A stretch of DNA of 64,000 nucleotides from JAHQVI01 sp963727575 (GCA_963727575.1 CAVSIA010000011.1:1-64000); one strand, 5' to 3'; counted from the stretch's first letter, positions 1-11,516 are shown. The notes: generated from the sequence alone by a model not told the origin. Translations and numbers: made by a program.

Positions 1-9
1 ACGTTTTAT

Positions 10-793
10 ATGCAGTCGCTCGCTGATCTTCGTTTGGAGCCGAGGTGGCTGCCCGATCTGATGACAGCTAGGCAGTTGCAGATCGAATTGCTCACCCGCG
101 CCCGCATTGCGGGGGCCGAAGCGAAAGACATTTTGCCAGAGGGTCCGCTCAAGACCCTGATTGTGGGCGATGGCGACGGCAGCCTCGCCACATACACATC
201 CGTGCCTTCGGCTTACGCGCCTAGCCCCGTCGAAGGCGGTATGGATGCCGCCCTGGCTTTCCCGGAAGAGCTACTCACGGAGTTGCGCAAACCGGTGGAT
301 GAGAAGCCTCTGGAGACGAAAGTTTTCGCGGGCGTCGTGAACTACGCTCTCGTGTTTAAGCTGGACAGCGAAATCGTCGAGCTCATTGCCGGCCTCTTAC
401 GCAAAGTGAAGTACCGCCTTAGCCTAGACCCCGACCAGGATATCGGGTTCACCGTCATTATGGGCCTAGCGGCAATCGCCGCGGTGGCCCGACATCCGGG
501 CCTTGCCGAGGAAGTGCGCATCTTGACGCGCGTTCTTCGCCGGCGCGGAGATATCGAACTCACGGCAGATAGTGAAATGCGGATTGCTTTGCTGGCTTGC
601 GCGTCGCGTGCTGACCTCGATGAATGGGGTAAGTCTGTGGGCGAGTGGCTATTCGAAATCGCGAACGGTAGTATCGACCGGAAGAATGCTAGGCAGCTTC
701 GTTCGCATTTGCGCCAACTGTGCCTTGCAGTACCCACGCTCTGGACTCTACGTATCGAAAGTCGATGCCACCCTCGCCGCAGTCAGCGGCTAG
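10..793 (+). CDS. Hypothetical protein, frameshifted near its 3' end; 5' end possibly outside the window
   Basis: Not recognised. The first ~237 residues read as a coherent helical protein with Leu/Ala-rich segments (e.g. LIAGLLRKVKYRLSLD). Past about base 718 the same frame turns into Arg/Ser-rich shadow sequence. The next frame continues sensibly (YPRSGLYVSKVDATLAAVSG) to a stop at 791-793, so the intended gene probably ends there after a one-base frame change. The uninterrupted frame runs on to 999, but its tail does not look like protein. The frame is open upstream of the first ATG, so the true start may lie before base 1. It sits beside an IS remnant and a tRNA, a common setting for accessory genes. 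No function is proposed. Confidence 0.45.
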
Positions 794-1089
794 GTCAGGT
801 CGTTTCGTACAGCGCCCTCATCGACGACCATTGCGCGATACTACTCCTTCGTCGAAGCTCCAGCAAAGTCCGGCAATCAGCGGTCGAGGGTGTGCGAGGG
901 GGAGTGAAATCTCCCTTGCTCGATGGGGTCCAGAGGAGCGCGAAGGATATCTTGGTTGTCTTCAGCCGCGAAAGCCTGATGCGGGGTCCCGGGCGGTAAA
1001 CGCCCCGGTTGCGTTCCATCGGCAATCACGATGGTCAGGGTAGGTGTCCGGCATCAGCATTCGTGAGACAGATCGGGTTAACCAGAAGT

Positions 1090-1345
1090 GGGGGATTTCT
1101 TGCTCATCGTAACGACGTAAGGAGCGCAGATGAGAGAGAAATCCGACGAGCATGGCGGCGGTGAGAACCGCATCGCCGGCAAAGGCTTCATCCCAGCTGC
1201 CGAAACTTAGATTTGACGTCAGGATCAGCGAGCCCTTCTCGTACCGCCGGGCGATGACCTGGAAGAACAGGTTCGCCTGTTCGCGGCCGAAAGGCAGATA
1301 GCCGATCTCGGTAGAACTAACCAAGGTCTGGGTGTTGTCCGGCAT
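1090..1345 (-). pseudogene. istB: IstB-type IS21-family helper ATPase remnant
   Basis: About 70 residues match the middle of IstB, the ATPase partner of the IstA transposase in IS21-type elements. EIGYLPFGREQANLFFQV is followed by ARRYEKGSLILTSNLSFG and SWDEAFAGDAVLTAAML, which is the Walker B/sensor region. The N-terminal half with the Walker A loop is absent, and after AAML the frame becomes unrelated sequence. No istA is present and I could not find terminal repeats. This is a decayed fragment, not an active element. Confidence 0.8.
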
Positions 1346-1674
1346 TTGCTATGGGATAGTCATCAACATCGCTGTCAACGGCACAGCAGCGACGCCCTCC
1401 AGCGGCCGTATTGTGGCGAGAACAGCCTCTTGCCGCCGAGTTGGCAGGAGTGACCTGCATTTTGGCTCGTAGTCTCCTGCAAACATGTCTGTATTAATAG
1501 CCACCCACACCGCAAGATGGGCAGCGATTTGCGCGTGCAATATTGGCCGCATGGCTATTGGCAGCGAACAAGCCATCAAACGCATTCACCCTGAGATGTA
1601 TCAGGGGGACAAAATGGGGGATGCGAACACTAGGAGTAAAATAATGTTAGTAAATCAAGGTGATAATCAGTGTC
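1346..1674. other. Non-coding stretch between the IS remnant and tRNA-Ser
   Basis: No open frame here has protein-like composition. The part next to the tRNA (about 1590-1670) is noticeably richer in A/T than the surrounding DNA. It may hold remnants of the inserted element, but I see no terminal inverted repeat and no duplicated tRNA 3' end. Confidence 0.5.
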
Positions 1675-1764
1675 TGGCGGAGAGGGAGGGATTCGAACCC
1701 TCGGAACGCTTGCGCGCTCACCGGTTTTCGAGACCGGCCTATTCAACCACTCTAGCACCTCTCC
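1675..1764 (-). tRNA. tRNA-Ser(CGA)
   Basis: Read on the minus strand, a 90-nt class II tRNA folds cleanly. The acceptor stem GGAGAGG pairs with CCTCTCC, followed by discriminator G and an encoded CCA. The anticodon stem is CCGGT/ACCGG around the loop CTCGAAA, giving anticodon CGA (serine, UCG codons). A long variable arm precedes the T-arm GGGTTCGAATCCC. The long variable arm fits serine. The IS21 remnant ~330 bp away suggests this tRNA flanks an insertion-prone spot. Confidence 0.95.
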
Positions 1765-1872
1765 GATCGCAGCACTCTTATCGCGTCGCGTCGGATGCTG
1801 CAAGAGTGCTGCGGCGTAAATAATAACTCGGCTGGCCCGAGCCTTCGCCCGCTACGCGAGCCCGTCCGCCGC

Positions 1873-4419
1873 TCACCTCGCCATTGCCGCCTGATAGGTG
1901 CGGCCCAGCCATTTCTCGAACATCGTGTCGAGATCGGCCTGTTTGACCGGCTTGGACAGATAGTCGTCCATTCCGGCCGCCAGGAAGCGTTCGCGATCGC
2001 CTGGGAGGGCGTGCGCGGTCAGCGCGATGATGGGCACGTTGTGCCGCCCGGCGGAGCGCTCGAAGGTGCGGATGGCGCGGGTCGCGTCGACGCCGTCCAT
2101 TCTCGGCATGGCGATGTCCATCAATATCAGGTCGAATTCCACCGTCTTGGCCGTGGCCAGAGCGGCCTCGCCATTCTCCGCGAAGGACAGGTCGTAGACA
2201 GGGCCATCGATCATGTTTTCGATCAGCAGACGATTGAAGCGATTGTCGTCGACGATCAGCAGCTTGATCCTCTTGCCGGCACCCGCCTCGCCCGGCGCGA
2301 GGTCGCCGCGCACGGCTTGGTGGGTCTCCTGCCCGATGCGTTGAATGGCGACACGGCTCAGATCGGATATCGCGTCGGCGATCGACTGTGTCAGCACGTT
2401 GGAGCGCACCGGCTTGGTCAGTATATCGTCGGCCTCGGCCTTGCGCAGCCCGGAGGTGACCGTGTCGCTGTCCACCGATGTCAGCACGATGACCTTGGTC
2501 TGGTCGATAGTCGGATCCGATCGCACCTGCTGCAGGAATTCCAGCCCATCCGTGCCGGGCATCTGATAATCGATCAGCGCGATCAGGATCGGCTCATGCT
2601 TCGCGGCCGCCTCGCGCAGACGCTGCAGACCGGCGGCTGCGTTGTCGCACAGGACCGGGGTCGCGCCCCAGCTCGCCAGGCGTTCGTGGAGGATCTGCCT
2701 GTTCACCGCAAGATCGTCGACGACGAGAATGGTCAGACCGTCGAGATGCGTCGACCCGGCCGCGGCGCCGGACGATTGCTCGATCACCGGCAGGTCGATT
2801 TCGAACCAGAACGTCGCCCCTTCGCCGACGGTTGACTTGACCCCGATCGTGCCGTGCATGGCGTTCACGAGGCTGCGCGAGATCGACAAGCCTAGACCGG
2901 TGCCGCCATATTTGCGGGTCGTCGAGTTTTCCGCCTGGTTGAAGTTGTCGAAAATCGCCTTGAGCTTTTCCTCTGGGATGCCGATCCCGGTATCGCGGAC
3001 TTCAATGTGCAGTCGCGCGGTATCGCCCTTCGGCGTCGTCGCGGAAACCGAGATCAGTATGAAGCCCTGGTCGGTGAACTTGACCGCGTTGCCGACCAGG
3101 TTGGTCACCACCTGCCGGATGCGTCCCGCATCGCCTTCCAGAAGCTCCGGCGTCGATCGATCGATCTGCACGATCAGCTCGACGCCCTTCTCCCGCGCCG
3201 TCGAGCCGAGCAGCGCCGCAACGTCGTCGACCACCTCGGTCAGCTCGAAGGGCGCCGGATCGAGCTCCAGCTTGCCCGCCTCGATCTTGGAGAAGTCGAG
3301 AATGTCGTTGATGATCTGCACCAGCGCCGATCCGCAGCTCAGGATCGTGTCGGCGAACATCTCCTGCTTGGAGTTGAGCTCCGTCATCTTCAGCAGCTCG
3401 GCCATGCCGAGAACGCCGTTCATCGGCGTGCGGATCTCATGGCTCATATTCGCCAGGAACGACGATTTCGCCACCGATGCAGCTTCGGCCGCGGCGGCGA
3501 GCTGAAGCGCGTGATCCTTCTGATCGCGGAGCTCCGCCTCGAGTTCCCGGCGGACATCCAATGACTCGGCGAAGTTCTGCAAAGCCCGGGCGACGGCGCC
3601 GATCTCGTCGCTCCGCTCGCAATAGGGCACCGTCACATCGGGTGCGCCGCGCCGCAGCTCGCCGATGGACAGAATCAGCTCTCGGATCGGCCGCGAGATC
3701 TGGAACGCCACGAAGACGCCGAGCGCGGTGGACGCGCCGAACAGCAGGGCGGAAATCAGCGCGAAGCGTTCGACAATGGTTTGGGCGTCTTCGTTGGCGG
3801 CATGGGTTTTGGCCTCGAAGCGCAGCGCGGCGGCTTTGGCGAGTCGCTCGCTGGCGGCGGCGAGCTCGACATAGAGCCGCTCAAGGCCGCGGGTTGCGGT
3901 CGCGCCTACGATCGGACTGCGGTCGATCAGCGCCAAAGCCTGCTCGACGGCCTTGGCGTAACGGTCGAACATCTCGCGGACGTTGCCGGCCTGGTCGACG
4001 CCCTCGTTCTCAAGGAGCGTGAGCGCTTCCTCGGCCGCGGTGACCGAAGCACGAATTTCGATTTTGAGCTGCGTCAGGTCGTCCGACGGCAGACTTGCGA
4101 TGCCCCAGACAGAAAGCTTGTAGAGGCCGGCTCTGACCGCGACGAGTTGGTTGGGAAGCGCCGAGGCGCGTTCCAGCCCGGTGGCATAGGCCTCCAGCTC
4201 ACGGCTCAACGCGGCCCGCTGCTCATTCAGGGCGACATAGCCGAAGCGCGCGACGATCCCCAGCGAGACGGCCGTGATCAGAATGGGAAGGATGATCTTG
4301 CCGGCAAGCGGGATCGCCAGCAAGCGGCTTCTCACCGTTTGCCAAACACGGCGCAAAACGGAAGCCCGGACAGTCGCCTTCTGCATGGGCGAGGCTGCAG
4401 ATCGTTCGTTCTCGGACAC
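1873..4419 (-). CDS. Hybrid sensor histidine kinase with two receiver domains
   Basis: An 848-residue membrane phosphorelay kinase. Two membrane segments (about 42-64 and 218-240) enclose a ~150-residue helical periplasmic sensor. A HAMP linker (about 240-290) and a coiled coil follow. The HisKA box SHEIRTPMNG carries the phospho-accepting His327. The ATPase domain has N444 (GNAVKF), DTGIGIP and GGTGLGLS. Receiver 1 has Asp617 (LIDYQMPGTDG) and Lys669; receiver 2 has Asp768 (LILMDIAMPRMDG). Both receivers keep the catalytic Asp and Lys. No HPt domain is present, so transfer probably needs a separate HPt protein. It lies 8 bp downstream of the Cache-domain gene and is very likely co-transcribed with it. 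Confidence 0.93.
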   Translation of the reverse strand: MSENERSAASPMQKATVRASVLRRVWQTVRSRLLAIPLAGKIILPILITAVSLGIVARFGYVALNEQRAALSRELEAYATGLERASALPNQLVAVRAGLYKLSVWGIASLPSDDLTQLKIEIRASVTAAEEALTLLENEGVDQAGNVREMFDRYAKAVEQALALIDRSPIVGATATRGLERLYVELAAASERLAKAAALRFEAKTHAANEDAQTIVERFALISALLFGASTALGVFVAFQISRPIRELILSIGELRRGAPDVTVPYCERSDEIGAVARALQNFAESLDVRRELEAELRDQKDHALQLAAAAEAASVAKSSFLANMSHEIRTPMNGVLGMAELLKMTELNSKQEMFADTILSCGSALVQIINDILDFSKIEAGKLELDPAPFELTEVVDDVAALLGSTAREKGVELIVQIDRSTPELLEGDAGRIRQVVTNLVGNAVKFTDQGFILISVSATTPKGDTARLHIEVRDTGIGIPEEKLKAIFDNFNQAENSTTRKYGGTGLGLSISRSLVNAMHGTIGVKSTVGEGATFWFEIDLPVIEQSSGAAAGSTHLDGLTILVVDDLAVNRQILHERLASWGATPVLCDNAAAGLQRLREAAAKHEPILIALIDYQMPGTDGLEFLQQVRSDPTIDQTKVIVLTSVDSDTVTSGLRKAEADDILTKPVRSNVLTQSIADAISDLSRVAIQRIGQETHQAVRGDLAPGEAGAGKRIKLLIVDDNRFNRLLIENMIDGPVYDLSFAENGEAALATAKTVEFDLILMDIAMPRMDGVDATRAIRTFERSAGRHNVPIIALTAHALPGDRERFLAAGMDDYLSKPVKQADLDTMFEKWLGRTYQAAMAR

Positions 4420-4427
4420 ACTTCAGC

Positions 4428-4937
4428 TCACTCGCCGTCGAGGAAGGCTCCAGCGCAAAGAACGCGATCGCTCGACTTGACCTTGAAGCAATTGTGCAGA
4501 CCGCGAGCGGCGGTTTTGAGCGTGGGATGCGGGAAGGTAATTTCGAAGGTCTTGTCGCCGGAGCCGTCGGCCGAGGCGAGCGCGAGCTGCGCCCAGTTGC
4601 GCCCGTGCATGTCGCTCATCTCGCTGACGTTGAGGCCCTCCAGCTCCGGATGCCCGGCGTCGAACCAGCTTATGCCCTGGGTGGTCACGCCCCAGATGTG
4701 GAGCCCGTTCGCGGCGCGGTGCCATGGCGACTTGCGGAAGGCTTTCGTTGCCTCATCGACGCCGTGAGCCTCGACCTCGGCCTTGGCCAGATGTGCCATT
4801 TCCTCGACCTGCGCCCGGAGCTTGACGAGGTCGTGCCCGGCTGAGGTCTGGTAAAGCTTCTCGACGGTGCCGGCATTTGCGGCCGTGCTCGCCAGGCTGG
4901 CGAACAGGATGGCCAGAATGGTCTTTCCGATCGTCAT
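4428..4937 (-). CDS. Secreted single-Cache-domain protein
   Basis: A 169-residue protein with a signal peptide (MTIGKTILAILFASLAST, cleavage near AANA). The rest resembles the small periplasmic Cache fold found as a free-standing ligand binder: a long helix (LVKLRAQVEEMAHLAKAEV), then the pattern HIWGVTTQGISWFDAGHPEL and GDKTFEITFPHPTLK. It is the first gene of a two-gene operon with the hybrid kinase (8-bp gap). The simple reading is that it binds a small ligand in the periplasm and presents it to the kinase. The family assignment comes from pattern recognition; the ligand is unknown. Confidence 0.75.
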   Translation of the reverse strand: MTIGKTILAILFASLASTAANAGTVEKLYQTSAGHDLVKLRAQVEEMAHLAKAEVEAHGVDEATKAFRKSPWHRAANGLHIWGVTTQGISWFDAGHPELEGLNVSEMSDMHGRNWAQLALASADGSGDKTFEITFPHPTLKTAARGLHNCFKVKSSDRVLCAGAFLDGE

Positions 4938-5364
4938 GGCGCGTCCTCAATTGAATGCGGTGTACCCCGAGACAAAGGCTAGGACAGAAAATTGAAAATC
5001 CCCTTAATTGAAGTCCAACGGCTTATGCAATTTTTGCGCGCATGTCCCGCTTTGGAGCGATTTCAACGAACGCCGCTTTGCCGCTTTCACGGCCGGCCGG
5101 CTCTGGGGAACCCATCGAGCGTGGTGTCGAGGCGGCGATGCCGCCATATTTTCGGCATGGAACAGGCGCACGCCTTGAACGTTGGCATCAATGGAATGCG
5201 CGGAATCCCGGCGCAGGCGGATTTGCGCCCTGAACCGATTGAGGCGCATCATCCCACGAGGATGTCTCCGCGAGACATACGCACAACCATGCGTTCAATA
5301 GCGGCCATTCCGTCTCTTGCGTTCGACGCGGCCGCTCTCCACGAAACGATTGGTAGGTTTCCCG
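4938..5364. other. Intergenic region between divergent genes
   Basis: 427 bp between the divergent Cache-protein gene (minus) and the flavin monooxygenase (plus). Short frames here have no protein-like composition. It presumably holds both promoters; I see no unmistakable operator or hairpin. Confidence 0.5.
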
Positions 5365-6559
5365 ATGAGAAACAAGACCGTGCTGATTTCCGGCGCCGGT
5401 ATTGCCGGGCCGACCCTTGCCTATTGGCTGCTCCACTGGGGCTTTACGCCGACGATCGTCGAACACGCTCCGGCGCTGCGTCCGGGCGGCTACATGACGG
5501 ACTTCTGGGGGATTGGTTACGAGGTGGCGGAGCGCATGGGGCTGCTCCCCGCGCTGCAAAAGGACGGCTACCGCGATCAGCGAACTCCGGCTGGTCGACA
5601 GCCACGGCAAGCGGGCGGGGACCATCGACGGCGACGCCTTTCGCGCGGCGACCGCCGGCCGCTTCCTCAGCATTCTGCGAGGCGATCTGAGCCGGCGGAT
5701 CTATCAGTCCGTCGCGGATCGGGCGGAGACGATATTCGCCGACAGCATTGCCGCCATCACCCCGCACGGCAACGGCGTCGAGGTGGCGTTCGAGAACGGA
5801 CCGCCGCGGCATTTCGATCTGGTCGTCGGCGCGGACGGGCTGCACTCTGCCGTTCGGCATATCGCCTTTCCCAACAGCGAAACGCACGAGAAATATCTCG
5901 GCTGCGGCGTCGCCGCGTTCAACGCGGACAACTATCCGCACCGCGACGAAGACATCTATGTCAGCTATGGGTTCCCCCGCCGGCAGGTGGCGCGCTACTC
6001 GCTGCGTGACGGGCGGACGGGCTTGTTCTTTTTCTTCTCCCGGCCCGAGGGCATCGAGGCGCATCACCAGGACTTGGCGGCGCAGAAAGCGATGCTCGAA
6101 GAGGACTTTGCCGATGGTGGATGGGAATGTCCGGAGATCCTGGAGGCGCTCCGCCGGACCGACGATCTGTATTTCGACGTGGTCAGCCAGATCCGGCTGG
6201 ACCGCTGGTTCCACGACCGGGTCACGCTGGTCGGCGATGCGTGCTACTGCCCGTCGCTGCTGGCGGGCGAAGGGTCCGCACTGGCGATGGGCGGCGCTTA
6301 TGTGCTGGCCGGCGAGCTGAAAGCCGCGGACGGCGATCATGAGATCGCTTTTCGGCGCTATCAGGAGCGGTTCAAGCCGTTCATTACCAAGAAGCAGGAC
6401 AGCGCGGAGACCTTCAGCGCGTGGTTCGCTCCCAAGACTTGGCTCGGCGTGCATGCGCGCAATTGGAGCACCTACGTCATCAACCTGCCTTGGATCTCGG
6501 AGTGGGTGATGAAGCGGACCTTCGCGGACGATTTTCAGCTTCCGGACTATTCCGGGTAA
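5365..6559 (+). CDS. FAD-dependent monooxygenase (UbiH/TetX-type), one frameshift
   Basis: A flavoprotein hydroxylase of the PHBH fold, about 398 residues. The N-terminal Rossmann motif is GAGIAGPTLAYWL. After the frame change come the FAD-binding VVGADGLHSAVR and VTLVGDACYCPSLLAGEGS, the GD motif that grips FAD ribityl. The first ~69 codons (start ATG 5365) are in one frame and the rest in the next. Removing one G near 5571 restores GYR-ISELRLVD, so the gene looks intact apart from a one-base insertion. Similar proteins hydroxylate aromatic or polyketide substrates, but nothing here fixes the substrate. It is a single gene, convergent with the DapA-family gene downstream. Confidence 0.85.
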
Positions 6560-6577
6560 CGGTTTTGCAGGGTTTCG

Positions 6578-7464
6578 TTAGCCGCCCAGCGCGCCCAATG
6601 CGTCGAGCGCGTCCTCGACCACCTTGCGTTCCTCCGCCGTGAGCGCGGCTTGCGGAGGCACCGGGTCGCCGACAGCGTAGCCTTGCGCCTGCAGCCCGGC
6701 CTTGATGCATGCGGCGAGCTTGAAGCGCGCGAAAATTTCGTTGATCCGCCACAACTCCCGCTGCAACACCATGGCCTCGTCCCACTGTTTTGCCCGGCAA
6801 AGCTCATAGAGGCGGACGCTTTGGCGCGGAACCAGGCAGGCCGGGCCGGCCATCCAGCCGACGCCGCCGATCATCATCACGCATGCGGGAATGTGGGCGG
6901 AGGCGGAGAACACGCGCAGGCGGTCGCCGCAGCGGTCCATGATCGCCAGAAGCCGGCCGGTATTGGTGGAGGCGTCCTTGATGTAGCCGATCCGTGGATG
7001 CGCGGACAGCCGCGTGATCACGTCGAGGCTGAGGTCGCTGCGCTGGAACTGCGGGTTGGTGTACAGCACGACGGGAATATCGACCGCGTCGGCAATCTGG
7101 CGGAAATAGCTTTCGACCTCGGGGTCGCGGAGCGGAAAGTAGGACTCCAGGACCGCAAGGATCCCGGACACGCCAGCCGCTGATAGATCCTCGCCTGTTC
7201 GACGGCATCCTCGGTCGATGTCGAGGCAACGCCCGCAATCACCGGCACGCGCCCCGCCGCCGCCTCGACCGTTGCCTGGACCACGGCGATGCGCTGCTCG
7301 CGATTGAGGTAGGCGAATTCGCCGGTCGAGCCGAGCGGCGTCAGGCCGTGTACGCCTGCGTCGACCAGGTCGGATACGAGGCGCCCGTGCACCTCGGTCA
7401 GGATGCGGCCCGAGGCGTCGATGGGGGAGACGAGAAAGGGAAACACGCCGTGGAAATCGCTCAT
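6578..7464 (-). CDS. Dihydrodipicolinate synthase-family (DapA/NAL) aldolase, one frameshift
   Basis: A class I TIM-barrel aldolase/lyase of the DapA/N-acetylneuraminate lyase family, ~295 residues. Visible features are PLGSTGEF (carbonyl-binding GST), the catalytic tyrosine in VVLYTNPQ and the Schiff-base lysine in GYIKDAST. The start ATG at 7464 has a good Shine-Dalgarno CAGGAGT. The frame changes at about 7170; adding one G there gives IYQAAGVSGILAV. True DapA normally sits with other lysine genes. This copy is isolated, so a sugar-acid or keto-acid substrate is as likely as aspartate semialdehyde. Confidence 0.85.
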
Positions 7465-7555
7465 GGCGCACTCCTGGGTTGGGATGCGGGGAGTATAGAC
7501 GAAGCTCGGCGGTTTTGTGGAGCCGTCGGGCGCAGCCGGAAAGTGAGAGCAATTA

Positions 7556-7649
7556 CCGTCGCCCCGGCCTTGAGCCGGGATCTAATCGTGTCCGCGGGCG
7601 ATTGACGACATTGAGGCGAGTAGGCGCCGGCTCAAGGCCGGGGCGACGG
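7556..7649. terminator. Perfect 23-bp inverted repeat, terminator or REP-like element
   Basis: Bases 7556-7578 and 7627-7649 are exact reverse complements, built around the core GCCCCGGCCTTGAGCCGG, with a 48-bp spacer. It sits just after the stop of the NtrC-like regulator (7669, minus strand) and upstream of the DapA-family gene. It may end transcription between them. Very similar GC-rich palindromes occur as dispersed repeats in rhizobial genomes, so it may be a copy of such a family. There is no T-tract. Confidence 0.6.
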
Positions 7650-7668
7650 GCGCTTGCCTGCGTATAAA

Positions 7669-9078
<1,410 letters not shown>

Positions 9079-9082
<4 letters not shown>

Positions 9083-10560
9083 CGGTCGGTCCCGCATGGC
9101 AGGGTCAGGGTCACATCCGCGCCGCCGCCCGGCGCATTCGCCAGCGTCATGCCGCCGCCGGCCCCTGTTGCGAACCGGCGCACCATGGCGAGGCCAAGCC
9201 CGGTGCCGTCGGCGCGGCCGGTGGCGAAGGGGCGCGGTCCGAATTCCAGCATCTCCGACGGAAAGCCCGGGCCGTCGTCCCGCACCCGGATCTCGATGGC
9301 ACGATTTTTGGGCGCCGCGCTCACCTTCACCGAACCGGGGCCTTTGCCGATCGCCTGGACGGCGTTGAGGATCAGGTTGAGCAGCGCCTGGCGCAGACCG
9401 TCGCGCGGCAGCCGGCATTCGATCGTCTCCGGAATATCGGCTGCGAGCTGGATCCGCTCCGGCGCCTGATAGCGGGCGAGCGCCATGAACTCGGCGACAT
9501 CGGCGGCGAGATTGAACCGGGCCGCCATCTCGGGATGCGCCCGCGCGCCTTCCAGGAGATCGTTCAGCAGCCGGGCAATGCGCTGCAATTCGCGGATCAC
9601 CGGATCGAGACGGTCGTGGATCTCGCTGCTCGGGCAGCTCTCGGTCTGACAATCCGCCTGCAGATTGCGCAGCGCCATTTCCATGCCCGCAAGCGGATTG
9701 CGCAGCTCATGGGCGATGCGCGCCGACATCTCGCCGACGGCCGCGAGGCGGTCGACCGCAGCGAGGTTGCGCTGCTGGCGCAATAGCGTTTCCGTCGCCG
9801 CCCGCACCTGCAATTCGAGCGCGCGGCGGCGTTCGAGATTCTCGGCCTCAGCTTCATTGAGCCGGCCGACGAGTTGATTGAAGCTGCGGATGATCGGCTG
9901 GATCATCGGAGCCGCGGCTTCGGCGGAGGCGGGGCGAAAGTCGTGGACCGTGAGCCGCTGGAGGAGACTGTTGATGTTGACGAGCGGACGGAAGATCTGC
10001 GCACGCAGCAGGAGCATCAGCAGGGCGACGGCCGCAGGCAGCAGGAACAGCGCGCCGATAGCAAAGCCGAGCTCGCGTTCCGCGGTGCCGCGCATGGTGC
10101 GGATGACCCGTTCCTGGGCGTTGCTTTCGCGCTCGACGACGGCGCGGATTTCACCGAGGGCGGCAACCAACGCACCTTTGGGCGTGTTGGCGAAATCGTC
10201 GAGCACAGTCCGCGCGTTCTGCAGTCTTTCCGGCGTGGTCGGATTCAAATGGCCGTTCTCGGCGATGATCCGGTTCAAGCTGCGCCGCAGCGGGTCGATC
10301 TCCGCTGGAGAGGGTGCCTTGCCGGTTGCCAGCAGGCGCTCCAGCAGCTCCTGCGCCCTGAGCGAGGCTTCATAGACCTGATTGAGGTGATAGGCATGCA
10401 GGCTGACCGGCTTGAGCTGCTGCAGGGCCGTCCACGACGTCATGATCAGCAGCGCCAGCGCCATCAGCAAAGCGAGGCCGGCGATGCCCAGCGCCAAACC
10501 CAGGGGCCGATAGATCGGGAAACCCTTCGTGGAGGTCGTGGCCATGAATGTTGCCGACAT
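9079..10560 (-). CDS. NtrB/DctB-like membrane sensor histidine kinase
   Basis: A 493-residue kinase from the ATG at 10560, which has GGAG eight bases upstream; a longer frame to 10587 lacks such a site. Two membrane segments (about 18-42 and 165-187) flank a helical periplasmic domain. A HAMP-like region and coiled coil lead to the H-box RIAHELRNPLAGME (His284), then the N-box LNLILNAVQAIG, DDGPGFPSE and DGTGLGLAMVRR. The NPLAG H-box is typical of kinases that pair with NtrC-type regulators. The next gene is exactly such a regulator, overlapping by ATGA. The pair probably controls sigma-54 promoters; one lies at 12991. Confidence 0.93.
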
Positions 10561-10921
10561 GTCGTCACTCCGATGCAGGGCCCCCACCTTACCTCATGGC
10601 CCGCGCCCGGCGCTGTCGTAATCTGGCCCAAGCGGGGCGCCAACCTCAAGCAGCATATCAAGCGCCGCCATTGCCGAGGGCAACGCTCGGTGCTGCCCCG
10701 AGTTCAAAATCGAGCCGCGGGCCCGGTCGGACGCAGCGCTTCCGCAAATACCAAGCGTGGACGGCAGCGCGACCCCGCGCGCATCTGCCGTCCATCTTGT
10801 ATAAGACGCAATCGCTCAGCCCCATTCAAGGGGCCGCGCTGACCGCGTCAGATAAGGAGGCCGATGCCTCCTGCAGCGCCTGCCGCGATCGTTTTGGCGA
10901 CAGGCGCATTCGAGCCGGGAC
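10561..10921. other. Intergenic region
   Basis: 361 bp with no convincing gene. There is a strong AGGAGG in front of an ATG at 10864 that would give a peptide of only ~24 residues, and the same bases form the small hairpin AGGAGGC/GCCTCCT, so I do not call it. The region presumably carries the promoter of the kinase/regulator pair on the minus strand. Confidence 0.45.
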
Positions 10922-11215
10922 TTAGCGTCCCGCTTTAAAGTCCCGATCGATTAGCGCAAACCATTGGTTGATATAGAGTTTAAGCGCTTCGAGTTCGGCG
11001 GCGATCGTCGCCTTTCGCTGGGCGTGTTTCGACCCTTTGGCCAGCTCCTCGGCAAGCTTCGACGCATAGACCTGCTGGACCTGAAGCGCAGCCGCCTTGA
11101 GCCGCGTCGAACCGGCGAGCACGCCGCGCGAGGCGAGCTTGTGCTCTCTCTCGATCAACTGGTTCTTCAGTGTGTCGAACTTGGTGTTCAAGCTGTTAAT
11201 ATCTTCTTCCGTCAT
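10922..11215 (-). CDS. Small coiled-coil protein of unknown function
   Basis: A 97-residue, highly charged, almost wholly helical protein (MTEEDINSLNTKFDTLKNQL, then AAELEALKLYINQWFAL). It has no signal peptide, no membrane segment and no cysteine. Heptad-like spacing of hydrophobic residues suggests a coiled coil. It is monocistronic, between the kinase gene and dedA. I do not recognise a family. Confidence 0.65.
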   Translation of the reverse strand: MTEEDINSLNTKFDTLKNQLIEREHKLASRGVLAGSTRLKAAALQVQQVYASKLAEELAKGSKHAQRKATIAAELEALKLYINQWFALIDRDFKAGR

Positions 11216-11383
11216 GGATCGTCTCTCGCAAAGCAGCGGGCGGTTCGTCGAGGAACCGGAGCGCCTGATACCATTAAGGGAGCAACCGCCGTGCCAGTTC
11301 GATCATTCGAGCTAGTCGATTGAAATCGAATAATTTTACCGGGCCGTTATTGTCGGGCAGACAGCGTCTCGCCTGGGCTGGTT

Positions 11384-11491
11384 GTGCATATCCACCAGCA
11401 TCGTGGGGCATATCCCCCGGCCGCGCGCCTCGTGGGCGAACGGCGAATGGGACCCCGGCGGCCGGTCGGGCGTTAGCCGTAGAGTGCATAT
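11384..11491. promoter_or_regulatory. Cluster of GTGCATATC-type motifs upstream of dedA
   Basis: Three related sites lie within 110 bp: GTGCATATCCACC at 11384-11396, GGGGCATATCCCCC near 11405, and GTGCATATC at 11484-11492. The exact 13-mer GTGCATATCCACC recurs in reverse complement about 60 bp upstream of the sigma-54 promoter at 12991. The extended form GGTGcATATcCACC is an inverted repeat, as expected of a dimeric regulator site. The regulator is not known; this is inference from repetition and symmetry. Confidence 0.4.
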
Positions 11492-11516
11492 CTTTCGATT
11501 GCGAGACCCGATCCAA

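Noticed and set aside
10864..10938. 24-residue peptide with a perfect AGGAGG
   Set aside because: Too short, and the same bases form a hairpin. It also runs into the neighbouring gene on the other strand.
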